A stretch of DNA of 64,000 nucleotides from Caldithrix abyssi DSM 13497 (GCF_001886815.1 NZ_CP018099.1:1-64000); one strand, 5' to 3'; positions 39,574 to 49,389 are shown, counted from the stretch's first letter. The notes: a model not told the origin generated them from the sequence alone. Numbers and translations: made by a program.

Positions 39574-40896
39574 TTGAGCAAAAAATATGCTGGCAAAAAA
39601 ATGAGTTTTCCACAATTAAAAGCAGATAAAAATATCTTTGCTAACAAGAATCAAATAATAAAAAAATGGGTAACAATCATACACCATATTGTAATAATTT
39701 TAATAATTACAATAGGTTGTGCGCAGAAAACCGAAAAAATCGTTGTGTGGACTTCCATGAGGCCTCTGGAGCGGCAACTATTGGACTCACTTTTGCACGA
39801 GTTTTCCACAACTTACCCACAATACCGCTTTGTGCAGTTGTTTTACGCCCCGGAAGAGGCCCGCACCAATTTTATTATTAGTTCGCTGGCAGGCAAAGGG
39901 CCGGCTTTAATCCACGGCGCCAATGACAATATCGGCCCGTTTGTGGAGCTGGGCGTCATTCAGCCCATGGAAGACTATTTCAGTCAAAGCGAACTGGACG
40001 AATTTTTAGACGATCCGTTTCCGGCCAATACCTATTTTAAGGGACATCTTTATCAGGTTGCCGATCGGGTTGGCAATCATCTGTGTCTGGTTTACAATAA
40101 AAAGCTGGTAAAAAAGCCGCCGCAAACCATGCATGAGTTGATTGAAATGGGTAAAAAGTTAACGGTGGATGAAAACGGCGACGGACGTCCTGAGCGCTAT
40201 GCCATCGCCTGGAATTACACTGAGCCCTTTTTCTTTGTGCCGTTTATTACCGGCTATGGCGGCTGGCTGTTTGACGATCAGTATCGACCGACTTTAAACA
40301 CCGAGGCGACAAAGAAGGCGGCGCAGTTAATTTATGACCTGGTGAATAAATACAAGATCATGCCCAAAGAAGCGGATTACGAAATTGCCAACGCCCTTTT
40401 TAAAGATGGGCTGGCGGCGATGATTATTAACGGCCCCTGGTCGTGGAGCACCTATTTAAAAAACAACATTCCCATCGGTATTGCCAGAATTCCAAAGATT
40501 GATGAAACGGGTTTGTGGCCGGCGCCGCTGGTTTCGCCCATGGGCTATTCATTGAATAAAAATTTAACAGGAGAGAAGCTGCAGGTTACCGTAAAGTTAT
40601 TAAAATTTTTAACCAGCGATTCGGTACAACTGCGCTTTACAAAATTAAGCGGCTCCATTCCCTCGCGTAAAACGGCCTTTAAAGACAGCCTGGTGCAGAA
40701 CAATGAAATCATAAGAGCCGCGCTGGACCAATTGTTAGTGGGCAGGCCCATGCCGGTAATTACCGAAATGCGCTGGATCTTTGACGCCATGCGTCCGGCC
40801 TACCAGGGCATTTTTACCGGTCAGGTAACCCCGGAAGAAGCGGTGGAGCAAATGCAAAAACTGGCGGAAAAACTAATCAGGGAGAACCGTGAGTAG
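39574..40896 (+). CDS. ABC transporter sugar-binding lipoprotein (maltose-type)
   Basis: A solute-binding protein of family 1 (MalE-like), 440 residues from the TTG at 39574. The true start is uncertain: no well-placed ribosome site precedes 39574, and the ATG at 39601 is possible. A hydrophobic segment ends in ITIGCAQK, a lipobox, so it is anchored outside the inner membrane. The mature part begins KIVVWTSMRPLERQLLD and contains VYNKKLV, the DENGDGRPERYAIAWNY loop and AAMIINGPWSW, all usual for MalE-type proteins. It overlaps the first permease gene by 8 bases. The likely ligand is a malto-oligosaccharide, from context. Confidence 0.88.
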   Translation: MSKKYAGKKMSFPQLKADKNIFANKNQIIKKWVTIIHHIVIILIITIGCAQKTEKIVVWTSMRPLERQLLDSLLHEFSTTYPQYRFVQLFYAPEEARTNFIISSLAGKGPALIHGANDNIGPFVELGVIQPMEDYFSQSELDEFLDDPFPANTYFKGHLYQVADRVGNHLCLVYNKKLVKKPPQTMHELIEMGKKLTVDENGDGRPERYAIAWNYTEPFFFVPFITGYGGWLFDDQYRPTLNTEATKKAAQLIYDLVNKYKIMPKEADYEIANALFKDGLAAMIINGPWSWSTYLKNNIPIGIARIPKIDETGLWPAPLVSPMGYSLNKNLTGEKLQVTVKLLKFLTSDSVQLRFTKLSGSIPSRKTAFKDSLVQNNEIIRAALDQLLVGRPMPVITEMRWIFDAMRPAYQGIFTGQVTPEEAVEQMQKLAEKLIRENRE

Positions 40897-41782
40897 CACC
40901 ATTTTCAGTCGGAATAATCGCCTGGTTTATCTTTACGTTATGCCGGCAATCATCGTGATGAGTTTGATTGTGTTGTGGCCCTTTTTGTACAACGTGGTCA
41001 TCTCCTTATCAAACATGAATCTGACGCATTTTAAAGACTGGCGGATTGTTGGGCTTAACAACTACTGGGCGGTGCTGAGCGACGGCACTTTTTGGTACTT
41101 CTTTTTCAAAACCATTTTGTGGACGGTTTTAAATCTGATTTTTCATGTGGGCATTGGCGTGATGCTGGCTTTAATCATTAATGAGGATATTAAGGCCAAA
41201 TCGTTTTTTCGCACCTTGCTTATTCTACCCTGGGCCGTTCCGCAGTACATCACCGCCTTAACGTGGCGCGGCATGTTTAACAGCGAATACGGAGCGATTA
41301 ACATTTTGTTAGGGCGCTTGTTTGGCATCGAGCTTCCCTGGCTTTCCACGGAATGGGGCGCCTTTGCCGCCTGTTTGATTACCAACATCTGGCTGGGTTT
41401 TCCCTTTATGATGATTGTGGCGCTGGGCGCGCTACAAAGCATTCCGCGCAGCCTTTACGAAGCGGCCGAAATTGACGGCGCTTCCCGCTGGCAGCAGTTT
41501 AAAAACATTACGGTGCCGTTAATCAAGCCCGTAATGGTGCCGGCCATTACGCTGGGCGTAATATGGACGTTTAATAATTTTAATGTGGTCTGGCTGGTCA
41601 GCAACGGCGGCGAGCCTTCGGACAAAACGCATATTCTGGTTTCATGGGTTTACAAAGCCGGTTTTACCTATTTCCGGATGGGCTACGCCGCAGCCTTTTC
41701 TATGGTAATCTTTTTTATTTTATTGATTTTTAGCTGGCGCTTTATCATGAAGACCAAGGCAACGGAGAACGTTTATTCTTAA
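40889..41782 (+). CDS. ABC transporter permease, MalF-like
   Basis: A 297-residue inner-membrane permease with six predicted helices. The cytoplasmic EAA loop that contacts the ATPase is present (YEAAEIDGASRWQQFKNITVPLI). It starts at GTG 40889 with GGGAG upstream, overlapping the binding-protein gene, and is followed 9 bases later by its MalG-like partner. It lacks the long periplasmic P2 loop of E. coli MalF, as most sugar permeases do. No ATP-binding subunit is encoded anywhere in the window, so it must use an ATPase from elsewhere. Confidence 0.93.
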   Translation: MSSTIFSRNNRLVYLYVMPAIIVMSLIVLWPFLYNVVISLSNMNLTHFKDWRIVGLNNYWAVLSDGTFWYFFFKTILWTVLNLIFHVGIGVMLALIINEDIKAKSFFRTLLILPWAVPQYITALTWRGMFNSEYGAINILLGRLFGIELPWLSTEWGAFAACLITNIWLGFPFMMIVALGALQSIPRSLYEAAEIDGASRWQQFKNITVPLIKPVMVPAITLGVIWTFNNFNVVWLVSNGGEPSDKTHILVSWVYKAGFTYFRMGYAAAFSMVIFFILLIFSWRFIMKTKATENVYS

Positions 41783-41791
41783 GGCAGTAAT

Positions 41792-42637
41792 ATGAAAAAA
41801 AACGTAAGAAAGCTTTCTTTTTTCGAAAAAATCGCAGCCTACGCGGTTTTAATCTTTTTTTCGCTGTTTTCCATTTATCCGATTCTGGTGGTTTTTTCCA
41901 TCTCGCTACGGCCGGGCGATCGATTATTGAGCAAGTCGCTGGCCATCATACCGCCCGATTTTACATTTCAATCCTATGTGGATTTGTTTGTCAATCAGCC
42001 GTTTTTACGCTGGATGTTTAACAGTCTGGTGGTTTCCATCTCGGTAACGATTTTTGCCGTTGTACTGGCCGCCACGGCAGGGTATGCCTTTTCGCGCTTT
42101 AAATTTAAGGGACGCGATGCCTCGATGATCGGCTTGATTACAACGCAAATGTTTCCGGTAACCATGCTGCTTTTGCCGCTGTTTATTATCATGATCCGCC
42201 TGGGCTTTTATGACAGCTACTGGGGGCTGATCATCGCTTACGCGGCAACAGCCTTACCGTTTACCGTGTGGCAGATGAAGGGCTATTACGACACCATCCC
42301 CTACAGTCTGGAAGAAGCGGCAACCATTGACGGAGCCAGCCAGTTTACCACCTTTTACAAGATTATTTTACCGCTGGCCCTGCCCGCTCTGGCCATCACC
42401 TCTCTTTTTTCGTTCATGACGGCCTGGTCTGAATATCTGGTGGCGGCGGTATTGATTCAGGACAAAGATTTTTTTACACTTCCGCTGGGTTTAAAGATGT
42501 TTTCATCCAATATGGAGGTAGCCTGGGGATTGTATTCCGCTGGCGCCATTGTGGTCAGCATTCCCGTTGTGCTGCTCTTTTTAAGTTTGAGTCGCTGGTT
42601 GATTTCGGGCCTGACATTGGGGAGCGTTAAAACATGA
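41792..42637 (+). CDS. ABC transporter permease, MalG-like
   Basis: The second permease half of the sugar importer, 281 residues with six predicted helices. The EAA loop reads LEEAATIDGASQFTTFYKIILPLA, and the C-terminal SRWLISGLTLGSVK is the standard MalG-type ending. It follows the MalF-like gene by 9 bases and overlaps the esterase gene by four bases (ATGA), so it is part of one transcript. Confidence 0.94.
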   Translation: MKKNVRKLSFFEKIAAYAVLIFFSLFSIYPILVVFSISLRPGDRLLSKSLAIIPPDFTFQSYVDLFVNQPFLRWMFNSLVVSISVTIFAVVLAATAGYAFSRFKFKGRDASMIGLITTQMFPVTMLLLPLFIIMIRLGFYDSYWGLIIAYAATALPFTVWQMKGYYDTIPYSLEEAATIDGASQFTTFYKIILPLALPALAITSLFSFMTAWSEYLVAAVLIQDKDFFTLPLGLKMFSSNMEVAWGLYSAGAIVVSIPVVLLFLSLSRWLISGLTLGSVKT

Positions 42638-43776
42638 ACCGTTTAAAATGCGTTGTCCTGGCCTTAAGCGCTTTGCTTTTAGTTCAATGTTCTTCTAATG
42701 AAGAACGTTTTAGTTCTTTGTTAAAAGAAATGGAAGGCCTTACCAGCCAGGAGAAAACGCAAAGTCTTAAACAATTTACTCAACAAAACATCTTTCCATT
42801 TATTGAAGATTCTACCGCTTATTTTTTATTTGAAGACAGCTCACGGCAGGCGGTTTATCTGGCGGGCGATATGAGCGCCTGGCGTCCGGACTCCATTCCT
42901 TTAATAAACATTGAGCAAACCAACTTTTGGTACGCGGCTTTGCGCTTTCCGCAGCGCGCCCGGCTGGAATACAAATTCGTTTGCGGCGGTAAGTGGTTTT
43001 TAGATCCTTTGAATCCTTTAAAAGACCGCGGCGGGATGGGCGAAAATTCCGTGCTGGCCATGCCGGCTTATGAATTCCCGCAGGAAGTTTTATTTAAGCG
43101 CGAGTTCCGGAAAAGCGATCTGGACACCGTTGTTTTTAAAAGCCGCCTATTAAAAAACAGGCGCCGAATCTATTTTTACAAACATCAAAAAGCGGGAGAT
43201 AATTCGCCGCTGATTCTTTTTAACGATGGCGGAGACTATCTTACATTTGGCAAGGCGCGCATCGTTCTGGACAATTTAATTGGTAGCGGTCAGTTAAAGC
43301 CGTTGTTAGCGATTTTTATAGAGCCGCGAAATCGTAAACGTGAATACCGTTTTAATGACGCCTACCTGAAGATGGTGTTTCAGGAGCTGCTGCCATTCAT
43401 TCAAAAAAGATACGGTCTAAAGAACAATCGCCTGGCCATGGGCGGCGTTTCGCTGGGCGGCCTGATTTCTTTGTACGCTCTGAAAAATTATTCCCGCAAC
43501 CTCGATTTTGTCTTCTCCCAGTCGGGCGCCCTCTGGCTTGATGATGAACGGATTCTAAAAGAGTTGACGGATCTGTCACAGCCGAAAACATTTTTGTCCT
43601 TAAGTTATGGCCTTTTTGAAAACATGGAAGCGAGTCATGAGCATTTGAAAAAGATTCTTGAACAAAAGCAGATAAATTTTGAGATAAAGACGTATTACGA
43701 AGGACATAATTGGGGGAACTGGCGCGCCCATTTAAAAGACGCGCTTTTACCCTTTGCCGGAGGTAAAGCAAAATGA
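42634..43776 (+). CDS. Exported esterase of the enterochelin-esterase/CE1-like group with N-terminal E-set domain
   Basis: A 380-residue alpha/beta hydrolase with a signal peptide that ends in LLLVQCSS, perhaps a lipobox with a loose -1 residue. Residues about 60-150 form a CBM48/E-set-like domain (VYLAGDMSAWRPD, then RLEYKFVCGGKW), and the hydrolase follows. The nucleophile is S273 in GGVSLGG, and the likely catalytic His is H358 in GHNWGNW. Such enzymes (IroE/EstD type) cleave small esters; in this locus removal of acyl groups from glucans or oligosaccharides is plausible but unproven. It overlaps the MalG-like gene and the TrmB gene by four bases each. Confidence 0.82.
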   Translation: MNRLKCVVLALSALLLVQCSSNEERFSSLLKEMEGLTSQEKTQSLKQFTQQNIFPFIEDSTAYFLFEDSSRQAVYLAGDMSAWRPDSIPLINIEQTNFWYAALRFPQRARLEYKFVCGGKWFLDPLNPLKDRGGMGENSVLAMPAYEFPQEVLFKREFRKSDLDTVVFKSRLLKNRRRIYFYKHQKAGDNSPLILFNDGGDYLTFGKARIVLDNLIGSGQLKPLLAIFIEPRNRKREYRFNDAYLKMVFQELLPFIQKRYGLKNNRLAMGGVSLGGLISLYALKNYSRNLDFVFSQSGALWLDDERILKELTDLSQPKTFLSLSYGLFENMEASHEHLKKILEQKQINFEIKTYYEGHNWGNWRAHLKDALLPFAGGKAK

Positions 43777-44606
43777 ACGAGACCAGATTAATGGAGCGCC
43801 TGCGTGCGCTGGGTTTTACGACTTACGAATCAAAAGCTTATATTACGCTTTTGAAAAATAATCCCAGCACAAGGTATGAATTAAGTAAAAATTCCGGGGT
43901 GCCGCGCTCGGCGATTTACGATGTGATTAAAAAACTGGAGAACATGGGAGCCGTAAACGCGCTTTACACCAGCCCGGAAAAATACGTGCCCCTGCCGCCG
44001 GAGCAATTGCTGGAGCTTTTGGAAAGGCAATTTAAAGAAAGAATTGAAGAAGCCCGCAGCGCTCTTAAACACTTTGATACGCAAATTGAACCGGGGCACC
44101 TGTGGAACATTGTCGGCTATCGCAACATGCTGCACAAAGCGCGCGAAATGATATCCCGCGCGGAAAAAATCATCTTTCTTTCCGTATGGGATCGGGAGTG
44201 CAAGCGTTTGAAAGAGGACCTGGACGCAGCCCGGCAGCGCGGCGTGCGCATCATCGTCTTTTCTTTTACCCCGCTCAATCTGGAAGGAGAGGAGATCTAT
44301 TCCTACAACATTCCGGAAAAAGAGCTGTTAAACATCTGGGAACGAAAAATCATCCTGGTCGTTGACCATGTACAATTGCTCATGGGCGAGGCGGATGACC
44401 GCTACACAAAGAAAACGGCCTGGACAGACAACAAGGCCATTGTGGACATTGCGACCAATCACATCATTCTGGATATCACGCTGTACGGAATTCGCATGAA
44501 AGAGGATGTGAGCCATTCGGTGGTGGCCATGCAACAGGGCGCCTTTGAAAATCTTGATAAATTGATTGAAAAGTACAAGAAAAGACAGATTGAACCGATC
44601 TTTTAA
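43773..44606 (+). CDS. TrmB-family transcriptional regulator
   Basis: A 277-residue regulator. The winged-helix domain covers residues 1-75 (LRALGFTTYESKAYITLL, then GVPRSAIYDVIKKLENMGAV), which is the TrmB-type HTH. A coiled linker with EERIEEARS-like sequence follows, then a PLD-like effector domain (KIIFLSVWDRECKRLKEDL). The larger C-terminal maltose-binding domain of archaeal TrmB is absent. TrmB proteins control sugar transport and glucan genes, so local control of this locus is likely. The gene overlaps the esterase gene by four bases and lies 11 bases before a GH13 gene. Confidence 0.9.
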   Translation: MNETRLMERLRALGFTTYESKAYITLLKNNPSTRYELSKNSGVPRSAIYDVIKKLENMGAVNALYTSPEKYVPLPPEQLLELLERQFKERIEEARSALKHFDTQIEPGHLWNIVGYRNMLHKAREMISRAEKIIFLSVWDRECKRLKEDLDAARQRGVRIIVFSFTPLNLEGEEIYSYNIPEKELLNIWERKIILVVDHVQLLMGEADDRYTKKTAWTDNKAIVDIATNHIILDITLYGIRMKEDVSHSVVAMQQGAFENLDKLIEKYKKRQIEPIF

Positions 44607-44617
44607 TAAGGAATTGG

Positions 44618-45943
44618 ATGCGTTTAAATTACAGAAAGATATTCGCCGAGGTTGAACCGGGCATCAGGGAATTTGCCTTTCAGCGGGAGTTTGTTGACCT
44701 TGGCCGTGAGACGGGCCCTGCCAACGCGGAATGGATTAAAGGCCGGGCGATTTACGAAATTTATGTCAGAGCTTTTTCCGAAGAAGGAAGTTTTAAGGCC
44801 GTACAGGCCGCGCTGCCGGAGTTAAAACAATACGGAATTGATGTAATCTGGTTTATGCCCATTTTCCCCATCGGGGAAAAAGAGCGCAAGGGGCCGCTGG
44901 GCTGCCCGTATTCGATTAAAGATTATTTTACGGTAAATCCGGAGTATGGCACAGAACAGGACTTTAAAAATTTAATAGAAAGCGCACACCGTTTGGGAAT
45001 GAAGGTGTTGATTGACATGGTGCCCAACCATGTGGCGCACGATTACCGATATCTAAAAACGATTCCGGAACTGATCCGCTACGATGAACGCGGCAAGCCC
45101 CTGCGCAAAGTAGCCGACTGGACAGATGTGGTTGATCTGGATTATTCCAGACCGGCAACGCGCGAACACATGGCCGAGGTGATGAAGCACTGGATTACGG
45201 AGTATGATGTTGACGGCTACCGCTGCGATGTGGCCGGCCTGGTGCCCATGGATTTCTGGGAGTGGGTGGCGCCAAAGCTGCGCGCGCTCAAAGAGGATTT
45301 TTATTTGCTTGCAGAATGGGAAAGCCAGCTTTTACATCAAAAGGTATTTAACAGCACCTACGATTGGAGCACCCTGCAAATTTTGAAGGATGTTTTTGAA
45401 AAAAAGGTATCTGTACAAAGGCTGGCCGAATGGTTGTTGACCAAAGCGGCCATTTATCCGCAAAACGCCCTGCCTTTGCGCTTTCTGGAAAATCACGATT
45501 TACCGCGCGCGGCCGCCGAATTTTCTGAAGAACAGGTGTTGTGCGGCCTGTTGTTCATCTTCAGCTTGCACGGCGTTCCGCTTATTTACAACGGGCAGGA
45601 AATCGGCGACAGACAAACGCCTTCGCTATTCGAAAAACAGACGATCGACTGGCAAAATAAAAACCAAAAAATTTACACCTTTTTGCAAAGCTTACTTCGT
45701 TTACGCAAGGAGAAGGCTGCGCTTTCTTCAAAAGAGTACGTTTTTAAAAGCGCTTATTTTAAAGACGATATTCTATCTTTTGAAAAAGAAGACCTATGGA
45801 TCATTATTAATTTTTCAGATGTACAAAGAGAAATGGCCGCCGAAGAAGGCGAACTTTTATTAAATACGCACGACGAACTGAGACGCCATGCCGGGCGTTG
45901 GCAGCTAAAACCCTGTCAGGGAATTTTGCTGCGTAAGCAATGA
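44618..45943 (+). CDS. Cytoplasmic GH13 alpha-glucosidase/amylase-type enzyme
   Basis: A 441-residue glycoside hydrolase family 13 enzyme without a signal peptide, so it likely acts inside the cell on imported oligosaccharides. Catalytic residues are intact: D204 in GYRCDVAG, E233 in LLAEWES and D294 in ENHDLPR. The barrel starts at AIYEIYVRAFSEEGSF. A short C-terminal beta domain (about 370-441) ends the protein. It is 11 bases downstream of the TrmB gene, so it is probably the last gene of the transporter operon. The specific activity (maltogenic amylase, alpha-glucosidase or transferase) cannot be assigned. Confidence 0.88.
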   Translation: MRLNYRKIFAEVEPGIREFAFQREFVDLGRETGPANAEWIKGRAIYEIYVRAFSEEGSFKAVQAALPELKQYGIDVIWFMPIFPIGEKERKGPLGCPYSIKDYFTVNPEYGTEQDFKNLIESAHRLGMKVLIDMVPNHVAHDYRYLKTIPELIRYDERGKPLRKVADWTDVVDLDYSRPATREHMAEVMKHWITEYDVDGYRCDVAGLVPMDFWEWVAPKLRALKEDFYLLAEWESQLLHQKVFNSTYDWSTLQILKDVFEKKVSVQRLAEWLLTKAAIYPQNALPLRFLENHDLPRAAAEFSEEQVLCGLLFIFSLHGVPLIYNGQEIGDRQTPSLFEKQTIDWQNKNQKIYTFLQSLLRLRKEKAALSSKEYVFKSAYFKDDILSFEKEDLWIIINFSDVQREMAAEEGELLLNTHDELRRHAGRWQLKPCQGILLRKQ

Positions 45944-45948
45944 GTTTA

Positions 45949-45965
45949 ATGCCTTACAAAGGCAT
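45949..45965 (+). terminator. Small hairpin downstream of the cytoplasmic GH13 gene
   Basis: ATGCCTT (45949-45955) pairs with AAGGCAT (45959-45965) around ACA. It is followed by a second weak CCGGC/GCCGG pairing, with a CTTCTTTT tract between. The lack of a direct T-run makes it a weak terminator candidate. Confidence 0.4.
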
Positions 45966-46066
45966 CCCGGCTCCTTCTTTTAATAGCGCCGGGGAAAAGG
46001 TCGGCGAAGGAAGAAAACCGACCACGGTGTCTGAAATTTCAACAAAAAGAAAAAGGAATTCAACGG

Positions 46067-48961
46067 ATGACTAAAAATCTAAAAATAACGGCATTTTTAA
46101 TTTTACAATTTTTGACGACGGCGGTTTTCGCTCAGGTGGTAACCACCGAACCGCCCTACGCAACAGCAAACGACTCGATTATTGTTTACTTTCATGCCGA
46201 TCGGGGCGATCAGGGATTGATGGACTATTCGGGAACGGACGTTTACGCGCATACCGGCGTGATTACCAATTTAAGTTCCGGCCCGAGCGACTGGAAATAC
46301 GTGATCGCCGCCTGGGATCAAAACTTACCCAAAGCCAAACTAACCAGAATCGAGCAAAATTTATGGAAGCTGACAATCGGCAATCCTTACGATTACTATG
46401 GGGTTCCGCAAAACGAGCAGATCCTTAAACTGGCCTTTGTCTTTCGTAATTCCGATGGCTCCAGAACCGGCCGCGATGTGGGCGGAGCCGATATTTTTTA
46501 CGAACTTTACGAACCAGGCATTAATCTGGTGATTCTTGAACCTCAGGTCAGCGTTCCCTATGGTATTCCAGAGCGCTCGCCGGTTTTTGTCAACGCCGGC
46601 GATTCGCTAAAAATTGTTTTAACCGCGGCCGCTCTGGGAACGAAATTGGATCGTTTTGATTTACGCATTAACGGCATGCTGGTGGCGCAGTCCACGGCCG
46701 ATACTCTGCGCTACACCTACCATGCCCCGCAGGATGACCACGGCAAAAAGACGGTTTTTGCTTCTGCAACCGACACCAGCGGCAACGAAGCGTCGGAAAC
46801 CTTTGTTTTTATGATTACGCCCGTTCAGCAGGACGAAGACCGGCCTGCGGGCATTGTTGAAGGCGAAAATTACGCAGACGACCAGAGCGTTACGCTCTGT
46901 TTGTTTGCGCCTTACAAAAAATTTGTTTACGTCATTGGCGATTTTAACGACTGGAAAGTGGATGAAGCGTACCTGATGAAAAAAGATTCCATTGATCGCG
47001 ATAGCACCTATTACTGGCTGACGATTTCTGGTCTGAATGCCGGCCAGGAATATGCCTACCAATATCTGGTGGATGGCGAAATACGCATTGCCGATCCTTA
47101 CACGCAAAAAATCCTGGATCCATGGAACGATCAATATATTCCCAGCACAACTTATCCTAATTTAAAACCTTATCCGTCGGGCAAAACGGACTTTCCGGTT
47201 TCTGTGTTGCAAACCGCGCGTTCAACCTACCAGTGGAAGGTTCAGGATTTTAATCGACCCGCTCCAGAAAAGCTGATCGTCTACGAATTGCTGGTGCGCG
47301 ATTTTCTTGCAAAGCACGATTTTAAGACGTTGATCGATACGCTGGATTATCTGCAGAAGCTGGGCGTGAACGTTATTGAATTAATGCCGATTAACGAATT
47401 TGAGGGCAACGAAAGTTGGGGCTATAATCCTTCTTTTTATTTTGCGCCGGATAAATATTACGGCCCTGCAGAAGATTTAAAGCGCCTGGTAGATTCCTGC
47501 CATGTGCGGGGCATGGCCGTGGTTCTGGATATGGTGTTAAATCATGCCACCGGGCAATGTCCGCTGGTTCGCCTGTACAACGAAGGCGATTTTGGACGGC
47601 CGACGCCGGAAAATCCCTGGTTTAATGTGGAGTCGCCCAACCCCACTTACAACTGGTTTAACGATTTTGATCATGAAAGTCCGGCCACGCAAAAATTCGT
47701 TGATCGCGTTAATCGTTTCTGGCTGACCGAGTACAATGTGGATGGTTTTCGCTTTGACTTTACCAAAGGATTTACCAACACGCCCGGAGACGGCTGGGCC
47801 TATGATGCCAGGAGAATCAATATCTTAAAAAGAATGGCGGATAAAATATGGGAAGTAAAGAGCGACGCCTATGTTATTTTAGAACATCTTACAGATAACA
47901 GTGAAGAGAAAGTGCTGGCGAATTACGGCATGTTGTTGTGGGGGAACATGAATTACAGCTACAGCGAGGCGACTATGGGCTACCACGACAACAATAAGTC
48001 TGACTTAAGCTGGGGTTATTACAAAACGCGCGAATGGAGTAAACCGAACCTGATTACCTACATGGAAAGCCACGATGAAGAGCGTTTAATGTACAAAAAC
48101 CTGACTTACGGACGTTCCTACGGATCTTACAATATCAAAGAGCTTTCCACTGCCCTGGAGCGCATGAAGCTGGCCGGCGCTTTTTTCTTTTTGCTGCCGG
48201 GCCCTAAAATGATCTGGCAATTTGGTGAATTGGGCTACGATTATAGTATCGATTACAATGGGCGCGTGGGCAACAAGCCCATCCGCTGGGATTATTTTCA
48301 GCAAGAAGAACGCCGTAAGCTGTACAAAGCCTGGGCGGCCATGATTAAACTGCGTAATGAGAATCCGGTTTTTTATAGCGCAGCTTCTTCAGCCGATCTT
48401 TTTGTGGTGGGAGCGGTCAAACGCATCAATTTGTATCACGGTTTGATGAATACCAGTATTGTGGGTAATTTTGGCGTGACCACGGCCAGTATCCAGCCCA
48501 ACTTTAATCATGGCGGCTGGTGGTACGATTTCTTTTCCGGGGATTCTTTGTTCGTAACCAATACCGATACGACCATTACGTTGCTGGCCGGTGAATTTCA
48601 TATTTACACCGACCGCAAGACTTTTACTCCGGAGCAAGGGCTGATTTTAACCGATCTTGCGGGTTCCAGCTTTGCGACGCCGGAAGAGTTTACCCTGGCG
48701 CAAAATTATCCCAATCCTTTTAATCCGAGCACAACCATCGCCTTTTATTTGCCGACAACAGAGGAAATAAGTTTGCGCGTTTACAATATGCGCGGGCAGT
48801 TGATTAAAGAATTAATAAGCGGACGTTTGAACAGCGGATGGCACAAAATAGCGTGGGATGGCGTCAATCAGGCGGGCAATACTGTGGCTTCTGGCGTGTA
48901 CGTGTATCGTCTGCAGGCGGGAGAGAAGACGCGGCTGCGTAAGATGATTTTGCTGAGATAG
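46067..48961 (+). CDS. Secreted multidomain GH13 alpha-amylase with T9SS-type sorting domain
   Basis: A 964-residue exported amylase. A signal peptide (ends AVFAQ) is followed by a DUF4961/starch-binding-like domain (about 23-155, ending GGADIFYELYEPG), an Ig-like segment (about 160-255), a CBM48-type E-set (about 265-345, VYVIGDFNDWKVD), and the catalytic barrel (about 395-780). Catalytic residues are D564 in GFRFDFT, E606 in ILEHLTD and D670 in ESHDEER. The C-terminal sorting domain opens FTLAQNYPNPFNPSTTI and ends LRKMILLR. It is likely delivered to the cell surface by a type IX-like system, where it would make oligosaccharides for the receptor and ABC importer of the same locus. GAAAAAGGA precedes the ATG. 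Confidence 0.9.
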   Translation: MTKNLKITAFLILQFLTTAVFAQVVTTEPPYATANDSIIVYFHADRGDQGLMDYSGTDVYAHTGVITNLSSGPSDWKYVIAAWDQNLPKAKLTRIEQNLWKLTIGNPYDYYGVPQNEQILKLAFVFRNSDGSRTGRDVGGADIFYELYEPGINLVILEPQVSVPYGIPERSPVFVNAGDSLKIVLTAAALGTKLDRFDLRINGMLVAQSTADTLRYTYHAPQDDHGKKTVFASATDTSGNEASETFVFMITPVQQDEDRPAGIVEGENYADDQSVTLCLFAPYKKFVYVIGDFNDWKVDEAYLMKKDSIDRDSTYYWLTISGLNAGQEYAYQYLVDGEIRIADPYTQKILDPWNDQYIPSTTYPNLKPYPSGKTDFPVSVLQTARSTYQWKVQDFNRPAPEKLIVYELLVRDFLAKHDFKTLIDTLDYLQKLGVNVIELMPINEFEGNESWGYNPSFYFAPDKYYGPAEDLKRLVDSCHVRGMAVVLDMVLNHATGQCPLVRLYNEGDFGRPTPENPWFNVESPNPTYNWFNDFDHESPATQKFVDRVNRFWLTEYNVDGFRFDFTKGFTNTPGDGWAYDARRINILKRMADKIWEVKSDAYVILEHLTDNSEEKVLANYGMLLWGNMNYSYSEATMGYHDNNKSDLSWGYYKTREWSKPNLITYMESHDEERLMYKNLTYGRSYGSYNIKELSTALERMKLAGAFFFLLPGPKMIWQFGELGYDYSIDYNGRVGNKPIRWDYFQQEERRKLYKAWAAMIKLRNENPVFYSAASSADLFVVGAVKRINLYHGLMNTSIVGNFGVTTASIQPNFNHGGWWYDFFSGDSLFVTNTDTTITLLAGEFHIYTDRKTFTPEQGLILTDLAGSSFATPEEFTLAQNYPNPFNPSTTIAFYLPTTEEISLRVYNMRGQLIKELISGRLNSGWHKIAWDGVNQAGNTVASGVYVYRLQAGEKTRLRKMILLR

Positions 48962-49149
48962 ACGATTGTTTAAAGAACAGGGGAAGCTCCTTTTCCCGGC
49001 AGGTTCAGGCGCTTGCTGATTTTGCCGGGGGTGGGGTATTAATAAAAAGTTGAGTCGATCGCAAATGTCGGTTGAGCTTAAAAATTATCGGATGGGAATA
49101 TGAAGGGCGCAAGCCATTATTCCGATCCAACAGAGAATCGTTAGGCTAA

Positions 49150-49389
49150 CTAAAAATAATAGGTTTTCCAGTTTCCGTAATCCTGCAATCTTTTGGACTG
49201 GAATTTCAAACGGGCATTCCGGTTTCCATTATTATAGGATAATCCGGGCATGCGAAGTCCGAAGGGATAGTAATCGTCTTTGATTACAATATCGCCCTGT
49301 TCGTTGACCGTCACGCGGATGTTGCCAATGTGGTCTTTAAGATAATAATAACTGTTGCCATCAGGTGTTTTGTAACCAAAACTTATCAT
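49150..49389 (-). pseudogene. Rhs core remnant
   Basis: A 79-codon fragment that reads as the region just before the Rhs signature: YYYLKDHIGNIRVTVNEQGD, then DDYYPFGLRMPG. It loses similarity inside the place where YKYSSKELDEEG should be (here FQSKRLQDYG) and stops. No toxin tail or complete core remains. It is on the opposite strand to the two Rhs tips farther right and is clearly related to them (compare LKDHLGNIRVTVDENGD at 52405). I read it as a decayed copy left in the island. Confidence 0.75.
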
